Source of the DNA: Peronospora farinosa
Lineage: Eukaryota > Oomycota > Peronosporomycetes > Peronosporales > Peronosporaceae
Length of the DNA: 64,000 nt
Reading direction: 5' to 3'
Assembly: GCA_947646735.1 (NCBI GenBank)
Contig: CANTFK010000661.1
Coordinates: forward strand, 124,001 to 188,000
The notes below the pieces were generated by a model. The model saw nothing but the letters and a program-made list of their open reading frames with translations. It was not told the DNA's origin and made no database searches. Below, piece by piece: positions 31,931 through 44,570 of this stretch. The first letter of the stretch is position 1; each line of letters opens with the position of its first letter. The translations under genes and the position numbers were made by a program.

Positions 31931-34483
31931 ATGGTGCGCGTGCCCGGATCTTCGGAAGACGCGGGATTTCACCGCGAGTCCCAAGACGATAACGATGTTC
32001 ATGTCAAGAAGGAGCACAAGACCGAAGAGTCACTGGAAGACCGATCGCCAGTGACTCAAGAAGAAACAAACAAAGGATCGAACCGACCGGGCTTTGGGAG
32101 GGGCCCGGTCAACATGGTCGAGGTTGAATTCATTGAAGAAAACCTAAATACCCTCCCTATGTCCTCGTTGAGGACACCTTGGGTCATGACGCCTATCATG
32201 ATCCAGAGGACCATCAGCCGACGGTAGAAACCGAGAGGCTAAGGTCCTTGAAAAAACAACAAAACAAGATCGCGCATTCCAAACCGACAAAATTCCGGAT
32301 AAAGGCGCCAGGAAACACCAAGTCGATAGGCCCCGAGAAGTCAGGACTGGCATCATGGACAGACGCTGATGTCACGGGGGCCTATCACCAACGCAAACTG
32401 AACGCGTTCCTGGAGAGCGACCCCGTCGCGAAGATCCTGGAGATCCGGCAGCTGGGTCAACTCACTGGGCCGGTGTCGACCCTGCCACGGCTGCACTCCG
32501 TCACGGACGCGATCACAGCGCTGGTCACCATGCTTCGTGAAGCGAACATGGTCGCAGGTCGGTTCGACCCGGACGACCTGCTATCCCTGGGATTCGACAG
32601 AATCACAACAACGTTAGAGCATATGCACAAACGTCTGTCGATCCTGGTGGGTACCACACCAGCAACGGAACACCCACCTCTGGTGACACCTACACACAAG
32701 CGGTCCAACGACAGCCAGATGACGCTTCAGGATATCACGGTGGGTCCCCAAATGTACGAAGCCGCCGGCCACCCAGGGGCGAATCAAGACCCATCTCAAC
32801 ACCGGATGCCACGCGGCCAGAGGGAAGCAGCTCCGTGGTCCCCAGGATCGTCCTCAACTGGGTCGGTCACTAGGATGCCCCTAGGCCCTACTGGAGCGGC
32901 GCTGCTCCAGGCCCGAGCGCGCAGCGCGGAGCAGGAGCCAAGTGGTCTTGAAACGGCGACGCGTGGCAAGAATGAAAATCATTCCGATTTTCAGCCAATG
33001 GGAAATCAGCAGGAGAAAAAGTTGGAATTTGCTCTGCCCCGTGACGAAGATGCTGGGGGGGGAAGGACCTACCTACCCGGTAGGTGATCTGCAGACCCTC
33101 TTCGACGCGGCGATGACAAGATTTTTGAATGAACGCCAAGTACCGCGGGCACATCCTAACGGGAGTGTAGCAGGAGGAAGACCAGAGGCGCAAAGGACGA
33201 CCGCTCACCATGACCAGCATCCAGGCATACAAATGCCAAGAGGCCACACGATGACCGATGTCGATATGGAATCCGTCGGTTCCTGTGAGTTCGACCCTGA
33301 CAACATGGATTTGAGGGGACCTCAGTCGATGATGGCGAACGCAGCGCTGGGACAGATGCCAAATATGGTCCCTCGCATCAAACTATCGGCGACCTCGGAC
33401 CTTAAAGAATTTCATGGAAGAGACCAAGACGAAGACAGAGCGCGCAGCTGGGTATCGACGGTCAAGACAGCATTCATAAGAGACCAAGCACCAGATGATG
33501 AACGATGTCTCGTTTTTGGAGGATTGCTGACTGGACCGGCACAGAATTGGTACCGTCAACTGGGTCGCTCAGTCCGAGGAAACTGGAAGGACTTAATCCA
33601 AGAGTTCAAGATTCGGTTCTGTGGTACGGGGGTTCCTGTCGCCCGTCAGTACTACCATGCGAAGAAAAGGTCGGAAGAGACCCCGCTGGATTATCTGTAC
33701 CGCCTGAATGTGCTTGGACTCAGGGCGAAGATGAAGATTAAGGATGGGTCGCCCAAGGTTCAGAAGGATCACGTCGATCACTACATTTTGACGGTGGACG
33801 ACCCGGAGCTAGCAGACAAGTTGGCTATGCTGCGTCTGGCGGACGTGGAAGAATTGGAGGTAGTATTGACAGCATGTCAGCGGACGAAGGCAAGACGAGG
33901 CAAGATGCTGTTTGGATCAAACAAGTTTCGTCAGAAGGCACCGGCACTACCCGAGAGGCCGAGAGATATGAATCGCCGCTCCATACATGCAGTACGGACG
34001 CCTCTGGAAGACTCGAGATCTGAAGATTCCAGCCCAGACTCTTCGGAGAACGAAGGAGATTTAAGACGAGTCTACCTTATGGAGAAAGAAGCAGGAAGGG
34101 ATCCAAGTGTGAGGTTCTCAAAGAATCTACCGACCAGAGAGGCCGACCAACATCGCCAGGCAGTAGACCAGCGACCCGGCCCATCATCAGCGACCCCTAA
34201 CACGAGATGTGCATATTGCGGGTCCAAGAAACACGGAGATCTGAATTGCTGAAAAAGATTGACCTGCGACCGCTGTGGAAGGAAGGGTCACCCGTCTGAC
34301 CGCTGCCTGTTTGTATGCCGGGGTTGTGGAGAGATTCACGAGATTGGGAAGTGCAGTTCTATATTTTGTTCCGTCAATGGTACAACCCAGCCAAGCATGC
34401 AGGGATGTTCCCGGAGAAACTCGAGAAGATGGCAAATTAGGACGCTCGCCAGGTTTGAATCTGGTACGAGCCGAGCGTTCTAA
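31931..34483 (+). pseudogene. gag of element C
   Basis: Same gag as in A, starting at the ATG at 31931. The first frame (to 32227) breaks at a lost A near 32142; it resumes in 32179-33087, and a gained G near 33061 shifts it again to the long ORF 32942-34252, which is open through the position of A's TAG and includes NWYRQLGRSVRG and the first zinc knuckle. The TGA at 34250-34252 between the knuckles is shared with A; the second knuckle follows in the same frame to 34483. Confidence 0.82.
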
Positions 34484-35660
34484 TTGTTGCATCTTTGAAT
34501 ATGTGGAGAAACAGCCCAAGGAGGAGACGGGTATTCCAGTTAAGATTGGAAATATATCGAAGATTGGAAATTACCCTGTGGTCCATGTTGCTTCTTTGAA
34601 TGAACCTAATAGTTTTGTTCGAGAAAGTTCAGTAATGGAGCTGGACTTATTGCCAGGCGAGTCTAGGGGGTACTGGAAATACCACGCCCCTACTAAATGG
34701 TTCAGGCAAGCGAAAGCCTCTGGAAAGGTCAACAACGACCATGCAAATATATTGTTCGATACTGGTGCCGAGATATCCATTCTGGATATCGCCTTTGCTC
34801 GTAAGGTAGGCTGCCAAATTGATGAAAGTGAACGACAAGAATGTATTGGTATTGGGGAAGCCGTATACACCACGGAGGGGCGCACTCGCATCAAGGTCAC
34901 TCTGAATGGAAACTTGGTGTACATCTTTAAGGTGTCGGTAGGCCCTATGGTAGGCCAAGCTGCAATTTTGGGGATGGACTTCATGGTCCCAGCCGGTATC
35001 CGGTTAGACTTGGCCGACGGAACTCTTTGCCTCCCCGATGAGGTCAGGGTACAGTTGACTGGGCGAAGGACACTGTATAATACGCGAGTATCGGATGTAA
35101 AATTGGGTCGGTATGTAGAGATATCCGTTGGAGGATGTACGGAAGTGCCTCTCAAAAGGTCGACCTCAGAACAGTGGAAATTGTGGGTCACGAGAGGCGA
35201 ACGATGGGTGACCACCATGATACAAGGGATAGGACGTCGACCGATTTTAAAGATATTCAATGTCAGCCCTCGCCCCTTAACATTGCATGAAGATACCAAG
35301 GTAGGTATGTGGTTGACTAGGGAGCAAGTTCCGAGAACGCCAGGGTTTGTCTCGGTAGGCTCTCGAAGATATGCGGAATAGCTAAATCTGGCTTATGAAT
35401 CTACTACCGACCAAGTTGACCATCAGGTCGACCCAACGGAAGAGGAAGAGGGGCCACTAGTGGAGAGACCAGAGTATAAGACTCCGTCACACATCTTACA
35501 GCGACCGCAGGCCCCAACCCCAATGATGAATATAACACACCAACCGGTACCCGACAGTGAAGAACAACTGTGCGAAGAGAGGGTGAATTGGCAGGAGGGG
35601 ACCGCCCAAAAGCGGAGTGTATTTGAAGAAGACCTACCTGCAGTGATCACTTACCAATGA
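34275..35660 (+). pseudogene. Protease region of element C
   Basis: A 368-codon ORF (34275-35381) in the +1 frame relative to gag, overlapping it by about 209 nt. It holds the complete aspartic protease, with LFDTGAEISILD near 34755 and ILGMDFM near 34968. It ends at a TAG (35379-35381) where A has a Trp codon, continues in frame in 35460-35660, and reaches the TGA shared with A before RT. Confidence 0.82.
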
Positions 35661-35667
35661 GAAGGAA

Positions 35668-38171
35668 GTGAAACCGGTAGACTTGTTACAGGCAGATGAC
35701 CAGGTGTGTTCTTTCGAGAGTGGAGAACTTTGGGCCGAGGACATAAGGCCAGGGTGGGCGGTCGTACCGGAAGTGGACCCCTCATCCGAAGGCATTGCGT
35801 TAGAAGATATACAGATTCCAGATCCAGATGGGAACACTCCCGAAGAGGTGGACCGGTTGCGACAAATAATATGGAAGAAACGACATCTGCTGATGGGCAA
35901 AGGTAACGCCTTACCCCCGGCCGCCCGAGGAGCGATATGCGATATCGATGTAGGGAACGCAAGACCGATCACGCAACGCGTACGGAAGGTGGCCCCTCAA
36001 TTCAGAGAGAAGCTAGCCGACCTGATCAAGGGATTGTTATCAGCAAAGATCATTCAGCCTTCCACCTCGCCATGGGCCAGCCCAATTGTAATTATCGTGA
36101 AGAAGAATGGGGCCGATATTCGATTGTGTATCGACTATCGGTTGGTGAATGATCTCACCCATCTCATGGTATACCCGATGCCGTTGATTAACGAATTACT
36201 GGAAGACTTGGACGGAGCTTTGTGGTACTGTTCTCTTGACATGGCGAGTGGTTTTTGGGTCGTCAGTATGACCGAAAGGGCGAGACTAATCTCGGCGTTC
36301 GTCACGCCACTGGGATTATTTGAATGGCTTCGGATGCCTTTTGGGCTTAAGAATGCGCCTCAGATATATCAAAGGCTGTTGGATAATGCGTTATATGGAT
36401 TCTTACGGATTTCGCCAGGGGCGGCCACAGAGAAAACAGAGGATTTGTTCGCAACAGGGGAACCCGATGCAAAATCGGGCCTCTCTGTATTGGGTCGACG
36501 ATCATACATTGACGATATACTTGTGCCGGCCGAATCGTGGGACGTATTATGCCAGAAAGTGGAGCGGCTGCTAGACGTGTGTGACTATTGGAATTTGTCG
36601 GTCAGTGCCGTCAAGAGTACGTGGGGATGTCGGAAGGTCGAGTATCTTGGACATCGGGTGTCCAAAGAGGGACTAGAGGCCCACCCAAAAGATCTTCAGT
36701 CTTTGGTCGACCTACCTCTACCGACAACACTGAAGGCTATGCAGTCCTTTCTAGGAAGCCTAAATTACTACAGCAGGTACATCGAAGATTATGCCATATA
36801 CGCGTCGATCCTTTACGAACTGAGAGAGGTGGATTTTCACGCTTGGAGGTGCAAATTGAAGGCTAACGAGGAAGTGGCGGCCCAGGAAGACGACGAAGAA
36901 AAATGGTCGAAGGTACAAGTAGCTTTTGCCATGCTCAAGAAGAATATTGCTACAGCGCCCATCCTACGACATTTCGACCCGGCTAGAGAGACGGTCATCA
37001 TTGTCTACGCAAGTAAATACTCCATCTCGGCGTCGTTGGTGCAGAATTACGACGGTCTGTATATGTCAGTAATGTTCACGAGCCGAACCCTCAAGTCAAA
37101 CGAGTTGAACTATAGCACAGTGGAAAAGGAAGTGCTGGCGTTGTTACGAATATTGGAGACTTGCTTCACGATGTTGGTCACCCGACCTCTCAAGGTTCTG
37201 ACGAGGCATTCTACACTGGCCTGGCTAGTAAAGTCTTCGGGGTTGCAAGGTCGCTTAGGAAATTGGGCCGCTCTGTTGTCACAGTGGACTTTGGAGATTG
37301 TGAAATGCAAGAAAGGCGAGGACCAGGTACTGGGTGCGTTAGCAGCCAGCATCATGCCTCGAGAGAATATGGACTCAATTCTGCCGTCAATTGCTCCCAA
37401 GAAGCAATCCAGGCAAGTGGTCGACCTACCGACGCCCACAGTGGAACTAAATGAAGAACTGTATGTGATGAGTTTCGATGGGTCGGCCCGGGTGAAACAG
37501 GGGGAGGTGCTTGCAGAGCTATTGTGTGGAGACTCCCTGCATGGACTATAGTTGCAGCTGCATCGAAATATCTCGACAAGTCTACGGTGAATGAAGCTGA
37601 ATATGAGGGCATGTTACTGGGTCTTGACCTGTTGGAGCCAATGGAGCGACGGCGTTTGATTATTTGTGGAGACTCCAATTTGGTTATAAGACAGATGCGT
37701 GGAGAGATTGAATGCAAAGCTTCAGGTTTATCCCCGTTGCGGGCCAAGGCGCTGAGTAAACTCCAGTCGTGGCCCAACCAGGCAGTCCTACATGTGAAAC
37801 GAGACTGGAATCAGAGCGCAGACCAGTTGGCCAGTACAGCTTTACATCAGCAGCAAGGATTCGAGTCGATACCAAGAGGAGAGTGGTCAGGTCTAGAAAC
37901 AATCAATCGGCTGCCAGAGGTGTTGGTCCCTAGAGACCGGGGTCAGTCGGTCAAGGTATCTGCGGTGACGAGATCACGGCTCCCCGTCAAAATATCGGGA
38001 GAGGTCATGCAAGAAGATGTGGTACAACAACTCCGGATGGATAGGATCCGAGATGCGCAAGAAGAGGAGAGCTGGGTACGCGAGTTGAAGGCATATTTGA
38101 AGGGAGACTGGAATGACCTGTCTGTGGAATCGGCTCGAACTTGCAGCAAGTTGTCGGGAGACATGAGATAA
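35668..38171 (+). pseudogene. RT and dual RNase H of element C
   Basis: ORF 35668-37551 (627 codons) covers the RT, with FGLKNAPQIYQRL and SYIDDILVP. The same insertion of about 30 residues before the catalytic box is present (LRISPGAATEKTEDLF...), followed by the Gypsy RNase H with Tyr in place of Asp (VYASKYSISASL). A single-base loss near 37505 shifts the second RNase H to 37524-38171. There it is otherwise complete: NEAEYEGMLLG, CGDSNLVIRQM and the downstream NQSADQLAS segment, where the last catalytic Asp is expected. Confidence 0.85.
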
Positions 38172-39615
38172 GTGAAGAAGGACTGCTAGTGTACTGCCCC
38201 GGCCAGGAAATCGAGGGAGACGACCGAGATATAACTGCCAAATTGGTGATACCCGGGAGTCTCCAGGCCGACGTTCTCCATCACTATCATACGAGTTTGG
38301 AAGGCGGCCATCAAAGGGATCGACGTACCTATCATCGGATTCGACGATATTGTCATTGGAGGGGTCTATTTCGGAGCGTCCAGAAATATGTGGGTCAGTG
38401 CATAGATTGTGAGACTGGGAAAGGGAGACCCACTTTACAAGGGAAGTCTCCGGGGAATGTTGAAGCGACGTACCCCTTCCAAATTATCGCGATGGACCAC
38501 ATACCATCTCTCCCCAAGTCGCATAAAGGAAACACGGAACTACTGATCTGGGTCGACCTGTTCACAGGTTATGTGATGGCTAAAGCAAGCGCGTCACGGA
38601 CAGCCCAGAAAGTAGCTGAGGGGTATGAAGAATGTGTTTCCGCCGTTTTGGCGCCAGTGAGACGATCCGTCACGATCGGGAGCCGGGGTTTATGTCGGAC
38701 TTCTTCCGAGCGTTCAGTCGCATGGTGGGTCAACGTCAGAGAGCGACCATGGCCTACCGACCTCAAGCGAACGGCACTGCGGAGAGAATGGTCCAGACTC
38801 TAACGAGATCGCTAAAGATGTACGAAGCCGACGTGGGACAGCGAGACTGGGATGAATACGCGGAACGTTTAACGTTCGCGTCAAACACGGCTCAAGACAG
38901 AGTACGTGAGGAAACACCGTTCTATGTGGTACATGGATGGGATGCTAGGACCACTATTGAGACTATGTTACCGGTGGTGAACACTCGACGTCGAGACTCA
39001 GGACCTCGGAGATGGAGATATCGGATTCAGAGTCACTATCAGCGAGAAAGAGACCAAGTCAACGAGAATTTACGGGCGGCTAGTCAGGCTCGGGTGCAAG
39101 CACAAAATGAAGGGGTAGTCGGCCACGAAATTCAGCCAGGGACCCGGGTATGGCTATACTTGGACCGAGTGAAGGAGGGGTATGCCAAAAAATTGGCCCA
39201 CCTATGGCACGGACCGTTCCGAGTTCAGGAGTTAGCTGGAGATCATGCGGTACGTCTGGATTTACGAGGTACAGAATACAGACTATTCCCAATCGTGCAC
39301 ATCTCCAAGCTCAAGCCCGTCAGAGAGTTCCCCGATCGACCGAACAGCGAGCTGAAAGTGGATGGAGCAGATCGAGTCGACTTCGATGAATGTCTGTTAC
39401 CAGAAGACAGCTGGGTGCGGGAATTGGAAGAGGGCGAGTATGAGGTTGAAGAAATTTTAGAGAGCCGTACAGGTCAGAAAACTCGGTATGGACGGCAACC
39501 ACGAGAATTCCTCTTGCAATGGAAGGGACACCCTGACCTCCTCGTGGGTGGACGAAGTGGATCTGAATTGCGGAGCCTTACTCCGGGACTTCGAGCGCAA
39601 GAACACAAGCCATAA
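38141..39615 (+). pseudogene. Integrase and chromodomain of element C
   Basis: 38141-38803 holds the HHCC region (HHYHTSLEGGHQ, CIDCETGK) and the first catalytic Asp. 38632-39615 (327 codons) holds RHDREPGF, NGTAERMVQ, the C-terminal domain and the start of the chromodomain (YEVEEILESRTGQK, then LLQWKGHPD). The frame is lost after WKGHPD because of one extra base (CCTCCTCG against CCCCTCG in A). The A-like frame of the chromodomain tail is still readable to the TAG at 39647. Confidence 0.85.
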
Positions 39616-39903
39616 CCGCTTCGAAGTAATGCAAAGCCATGAAAACTAGCTGGCGGTAGCAAGTTTCTTGGAAGGTGGACCGAGTCCCTCAATGGTCGGC
39701 CCAGCCCCTCGTTGGAAGACTTGGGTCGCCTGCGGGGCGGCCTTGAATTTCCAAGAGTTAAGGGTATAGGAGAATGGAGAACAAAGGAGGGCGATTACCA
39801 AGATCAATCAGAACAGAGGAAAGCATGGCAAGGGGAGACAGAAGATGGACAAGCACAAAAAATAGGATCGAAGAGAAAAGAAGATTCATGTTCAAGGGAA
39901 GAC

Positions 39904-41885
39904 CTAAACGGATGGCACAAACTTGCCTTTGAGGCGTGGAACTAGAGCGCCAGGATGGGGCACAGAAGACAAACGATACTGGGTGAGCCACGGCCACGCG
40001 GAATCCGACACCCGAAGGGCCTCAAGCAGGTCGACCGGGTCCGACCCCTCTTCACGACCAGGGAACCAATAAACCACACGGCGGGTTCGAGGAAGATGAC
40101 GGAAGAAGGGGTCCAGGAAAATGGCGAGGTCGCAGTGCCCCTTGCTCATCCCAATGAAGATAAGGTCGACCACCTCCCGCCACGCTCAAGTCGCCAGACT
40201 CCGACGCTTCTTCCACGCGTTGTAGTAGGACGCGAGGAAAGAATTCTAGCGCGCTTGATCCTTGGAGATCCACAGGCAGTGAGTCGCCTCCCAAAGTGCT
40301 TGACTATGCTCTTCGTCAAACTGGATGTAGGCCGCTGCCAACTGGGCGAACCAGCCAACAGGTCGGAAGGACACGGGCTGCATGGGAACACGATCTTCCA
40401 CCCAAGGTTCCGCCGCTAGCAATCTCTGGATCATTGGGGGGTTCACCAACGACCTCTTCCATTTGGGGGGCCGGTCGAGGTTTCCGTCCGGAGGGCCAAA
40501 CCAACCCCAAGGTAGATCCAGCTGGTCGACCAAGTCTGTGGAAGACATTGTAACAATGCACCACGAATTGACCAGGTCGACCGGCCAAGGTGCCACTTCC
40601 GCGGCGGAAAAGGTCTTCGACTGCATGTATCCGGGGATCATGGCGTCTCTGGGAAGCAGGCTGGAGTCGGACAGAAGGGGCGAAGTGTTGTCCGCGACAG
40701 GAGGCGCACTCGTGTTTTTCTCCGCAGACGACTCGGTCTCCGAGTCCGATGTCCCGAACATCGCCCGTTTCAACGAGAGGCCGGTAGCCGAGGTGGCCCT
40801 CGATGGAGGAGTGGACGTCGACGGAAGACGTACAGGGTTCACACTGGCAGGGCGCCGACTAGCAGAACGAGACTTGGCCAGAGCCGCCCGAAGGGTCTCG
40901 CTGTCGTCGCTGAGGTCGTCGTCCGAAGACTCAAGCACGACAGGGGAACGACCACCAGAGACCGCAGACGGTGGTATCGCAGAGGCGTCGGGCTTCGAAA
41001 GCCTGGAGGTTTTGGCGGGTACCCGGGGTGACGGCCGCCGGGACCGTTTACCAAGAGCTTTCGCCGGCCGCGAAGGGGAACATGCGGCGGGGGCGAAGCT
41101 GCCGAAGGAGTAGCTGGTCCTGGAGGTGGCCCGTCAGAGAAGTCGACATGGTCGAGCTCTGCGGTGAGAAGCGAGTACCGGCTTCGGATGTGGTCGACCT
41201 TCCATCGCAGACGGTCCACCAGTGCAGTCTCGCGCTGGAGAGCTTCGCGAAGTTGGGCCACCAGCCGGGACTTGTCGCGCAGTGCCTCCTACAACCGCTC
41301 ACAACGAGTGGCCAACAAGGTGGCCGAAGGAGGAAGGACACCTAGCCGACCCTCGCAGTCTTCGATGCGGCGGGAATAGGCGTCCGCGAGAGCTTGCAGT
41401 TCCCGCAGAGCTGCCCGTACGTTGACGGGTACGGAAGACGGACGGTCAACCATGGGGGCCGGCGTGACCAGAGCATCTGCTGTCTCGGCAGGAGGCAAAG
41501 CGATGGAAACAGGAGAGCTGTGAACGACAACAGTTTCAGCAGCACTCAACGACGAAGACACCGGACCGGGAGGGTCGGCCAAGGACGCCTCTCTACATGG
41601 AGAGGCAACCGAAGGCGCGACGGCGATTGAAGTCGGCTCCTCAGATGGTGGGTCAGCGGACGGTGGGTCAGCAGATGAGGGGTTAGAACCAGGGGCGATT
41701 GGAGGCGCCGGGGCGACCGAGGTCGGCTCTTCAGTCGGTGGATCAGCGGACGGTGGGTCAGCAGACGGTGGATCAGAACCAGGGGGAGACATGGCTGGAC
41801 AGACACGAGTTAGAGGTGGGGAAGCTACAAAGGGGACAATGAAGGACCTACGTGACGAAGGAAGTGAAGACATCCGCGTGCTCAA
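39904..41885 (-). pseudogene. Antisense ORF in the 3' spacer of element C
   Basis: On the minus strand, starting at 41885, a long reading frame runs opposite to the element's genes. It is broken by a TAG at 41289-41291 (reading continues in frame), a shift near 40950, and stops near 40246 and 40190. In order: a Pro/Ser-rich N-terminus with repeats of SADPPSADPP, a likely coiled coil (AQLREALQRETALVDRLRWK), an acidic Ser-rich stretch (ESSDDDLSDDSETLR), and a conserved-looking C-terminus (PVSFRPVGWFAQLAAAYIQF, then PWLTQYRLSSV). Unbroken it would be about 650 residues. I do not recognise the family. The same tail occurs in both repeat arms, so it is a fixed part of this family. Confidence 0.55.
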
Positions 41886-41919
41886 TCCGTTGTACGGTTG
41901 AGCAAGTGCAGGGGGCGGC

Positions 41920-43138
41920 TGTAATGAAGTGCTAATTTTGTGATATGGAGGTCCCAGAATCCAGTTGGATTCAGAGTATAGGCCGTGGGTCAGGGACAGG
42001 GGACCAGAGAGACAGGGGCCTCAAAGGGGAGCGACCGTTGGTGGAGAACAATCCGCAGGACCCACCGAAGAAAAAATCAGTATCAGAATACTGGTTAACC
42101 GGTACCAAAGGGAGTTGATCATGGCCGCTCATTGATCGACCTGGCCCCTCGTTGGTAGACCCGGGTCCCTCATCGGTCGACCTGGGTCCCTCGTTGGTCG
42201 ACCCGGTCCCTCATTGGTAGACCTGGGTCCCTCATTGGTAGACCTGGTTCCTCGTTGATAGACCTGGATCCCTCATTGGTCGACCCGGTCCCTCGTTGGT
42301 CGACCTGGGTCCCTTGTCGGTAGACCCAGTCCCTCGTTGGTCGACCCGGTCCCTCGTCGGTCGACCTCGATCCCTCATCGGTAGACCCTGTCCCTCGTCG
42401 GTAGACCCGGTCCCTCATCGGTCGGCCTGGGTCCCTTGTCGTTCAACCACTCCTGACCAGTTAACACAAGGATCAGACCAGTCGACGCAAGGAATCAGAG
42501 CTTCAGGCAAGGATAGAGTAAAGGAGTTAAAAGGATAGGATTATATTAAATACTACTCAATTTGCGATCTACGTGGCACGACTCCGTCACCCAAGAAGAA
42601 CTTGCTCTAAGCTACCACCTGTTCCGGGAAGGGATATATTTTGGCCCCCCGTAGAAGACAGTTGTGTAGCGAAGTTCAAGGGCGAATAGAGCTCCAGGAT
42701 ATATTTGGCCTGTGAGCTCGTTCGAGTAGCAACACCCCCCAAGACCCGCTATCGGAAGCGGTCTCTCTTACCTCACGGTCCGGGAGCAAAGTAAAGGTCA
42801 GGTGGTTAATACCCTTGAAACGCGAAGGAAAAGGCCAGGGATAAGATCCCTAGAGAATTCGGCTCTAAGTCCACTCTCGACAAGGTCGATCGAGTGGCCA
42901 CCTACCGGCCCACCGAGTGAAGCATATCCACTCGAGGCCCCCCAGGTCTACCTCCCTCAAGGCAGACATCTACATCCTCACCAAGTCCTCCGAAGAGTGG
43001 AACCCGCCAGCCGACGGGTACACAAGGTGAGAGAAGGTTCATACGCGGCATCGGGGTACCCCCTCCGACAGTCGGCAGTCCGGCACAGTGAGTGGTTTGG
43101 GGTCTCATCATACAATTTTGAGAACCAACTCCACCACA
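41920..43138 (+). repeat. 3' LTR of element C
   Basis: A 1219-bp LTR that starts TGTAATGAAG (two changes from the usual TGTGGTGAAG) and ends CACCACA, followed by the GGAC target copy. It has about 16 tandem units. It is more like the LTR at 44571-45797 (shared CTACCACCTGTTCC variant) than like its own 5' LTR, which suggests conversion or recombination. Confidence 0.88.
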
Positions 43139-44570
43139 GGACCGTGACCTCGTAACCGCGGATATCTTGACTGACGGACTCCAGTCTTTAGGGATTAACA
43201 CCTTCTAGACCTGACCACTCTCCTTTCGGTATGGATTTGGCCCCTTGCTGATGATGTAAAGCCGCACTGGCCAACTAGTTCGCGCTCTGATTCCAGTCTC
43301 GATTCACGTGTAAGACTGCATCGCTGGACCACGACTGGAGCTTACTCAACGCCTTGGCCCGTAACGGGGATAAACCTGAAACCTTGCCCTCGAACTCTCC
43401 ACGCATCTATCTTATAACCAAATTGGAATCTCCACAAATCATAAACCGCCGTCGGTCCAGCGACTCTAACAGGTCAAAACCCAGCAACATGCCCTTATAT
43501 TCCGCCTCATTCACTGTAGACTTGTCGAGAAATCTCGACGCAGCTTCAACTATAGTCCATGCAGGAAGTCTTCATACAATAGCGCTGCAGGAGCCTACCC
43601 CTTGCTTCACCCGGGCCGACCCATCGAAAATCATCACATACAGTTCTTCATTTAGTTCCACTGTGGTCGTCGGTAGGTCGACCGTCTGCCTGGATTGCTT
43701 CTTGGTAGCAATTGACAACAGAATTGAGTCTACATTTTCTCGAGGCGTGATGCTGGCTGCTAACGCCCCCAGCACCTGGTCTTCGCCTTTCTTGCATTTC
43801 ACAATCTCCAAAGTCCACTGGGACAAGAGAGCGGCCCAATTTCCCAAGCGACCTTGCAACCCCGAAGACTTCACTAGCCAGTCTAATGTAGAATGTCTCG
43901 CCAGAACCTTGAGAAGTCGGGTGACCAACATCGTGAAGCAAGTCTCCAATATTCGTAACAACGCCAGCACTTCCTTTTCCACTGTGCTATAGTTCAACTC
44001 GTTTGACTTGAAGGTTCGGCTCGTGAACATTACTGACATATACAGACCGTCGTAATTCTGCATCAATGACGCCGAGATGGAGTATTTACTTGCGTAGACA
44101 ATAATAACTGCCTCTCTAGCCGGGTCGAAATGTCGTAGGATGGGCGCTGTAGCAATCTTGTTCTTGAGCATTGCAAACGCTACTTGTACCTTCGACCATT
44201 TTTCTTCTTCGTCTTCCTTGGCCTTTACTTCATCGTTAACCTTCAATTTGCACCTCCAAGCGTGAAAATCCACCTCTCTCAGTTTATAGAGTATCGACGC
44301 GTATACGGCATAATCTTCGATATATCTGCTGTAGTAATTTAGGCTTCCAAGAAATGATTGCATAGCCTTCAGTGTTGTCGGTAGAGGTAGGTCGACCAAA
44401 GACTGAAGGTCCTTTGGGTGGGCCTCTAGTCCCTCTTTGGACACCCGATGTCCAAGGTAATCGACCTTCCGACACCCCCACGTGCTCTTGACGGCACTGA
44501 CCGACAAATTCCAATAGTCACACACGTCTAGCAGCCGCTCCACTTTCTGGTATAATAAGTCCCACGATTC
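43139..44570 (-). pseudogene. Antisense A-family RT/RNase H fragment
   Basis: The upstream part of the pol gene interrupted by element C. On the minus strand from 44570: late RT (LYQKVERLLD), RNase H, then second RNase H (FDGSARVKQGVGS, NEAEYKGMLLG). It is nearly identical to 16745-18179 and shares its stops. At 44570 it is joined to an LTR at the same base as in the left copy (18179/18180). Confidence 0.85.

Larger units (their letters stand above)
30756..43138 (+). mobile_element. Complete chromodomain Ty3/Gypsy retrotransposon, copy C
   Basis: A 12.4-kb element with LTRs at 30756-31930 and 41920-43138 and a 4-bp target duplication GGAC (30752-30755 and 43139-43142). The flanks rejoin as uninterrupted A-family pol, matching 16730-16760. 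It is the fullest copy of the A family here: gag without A's TAG, an intact protease frame, and a 2.3-kb spacer with an antisense ORF. It is still defective: a 1-nt loss in the second RNase H (near 37505), the shared integrase breaks, and a 1-nt gain in the chromodomain (near 39538). Confidence 0.93.

Noticed and set aside
40382..41113. 243-codon plus-strand ORF in the C spacer
   Set aside because: The minus-strand frame here is longer overall, has composition features of a protein, and its C-terminal part recurs in two other places; the plus frame is its shadow.
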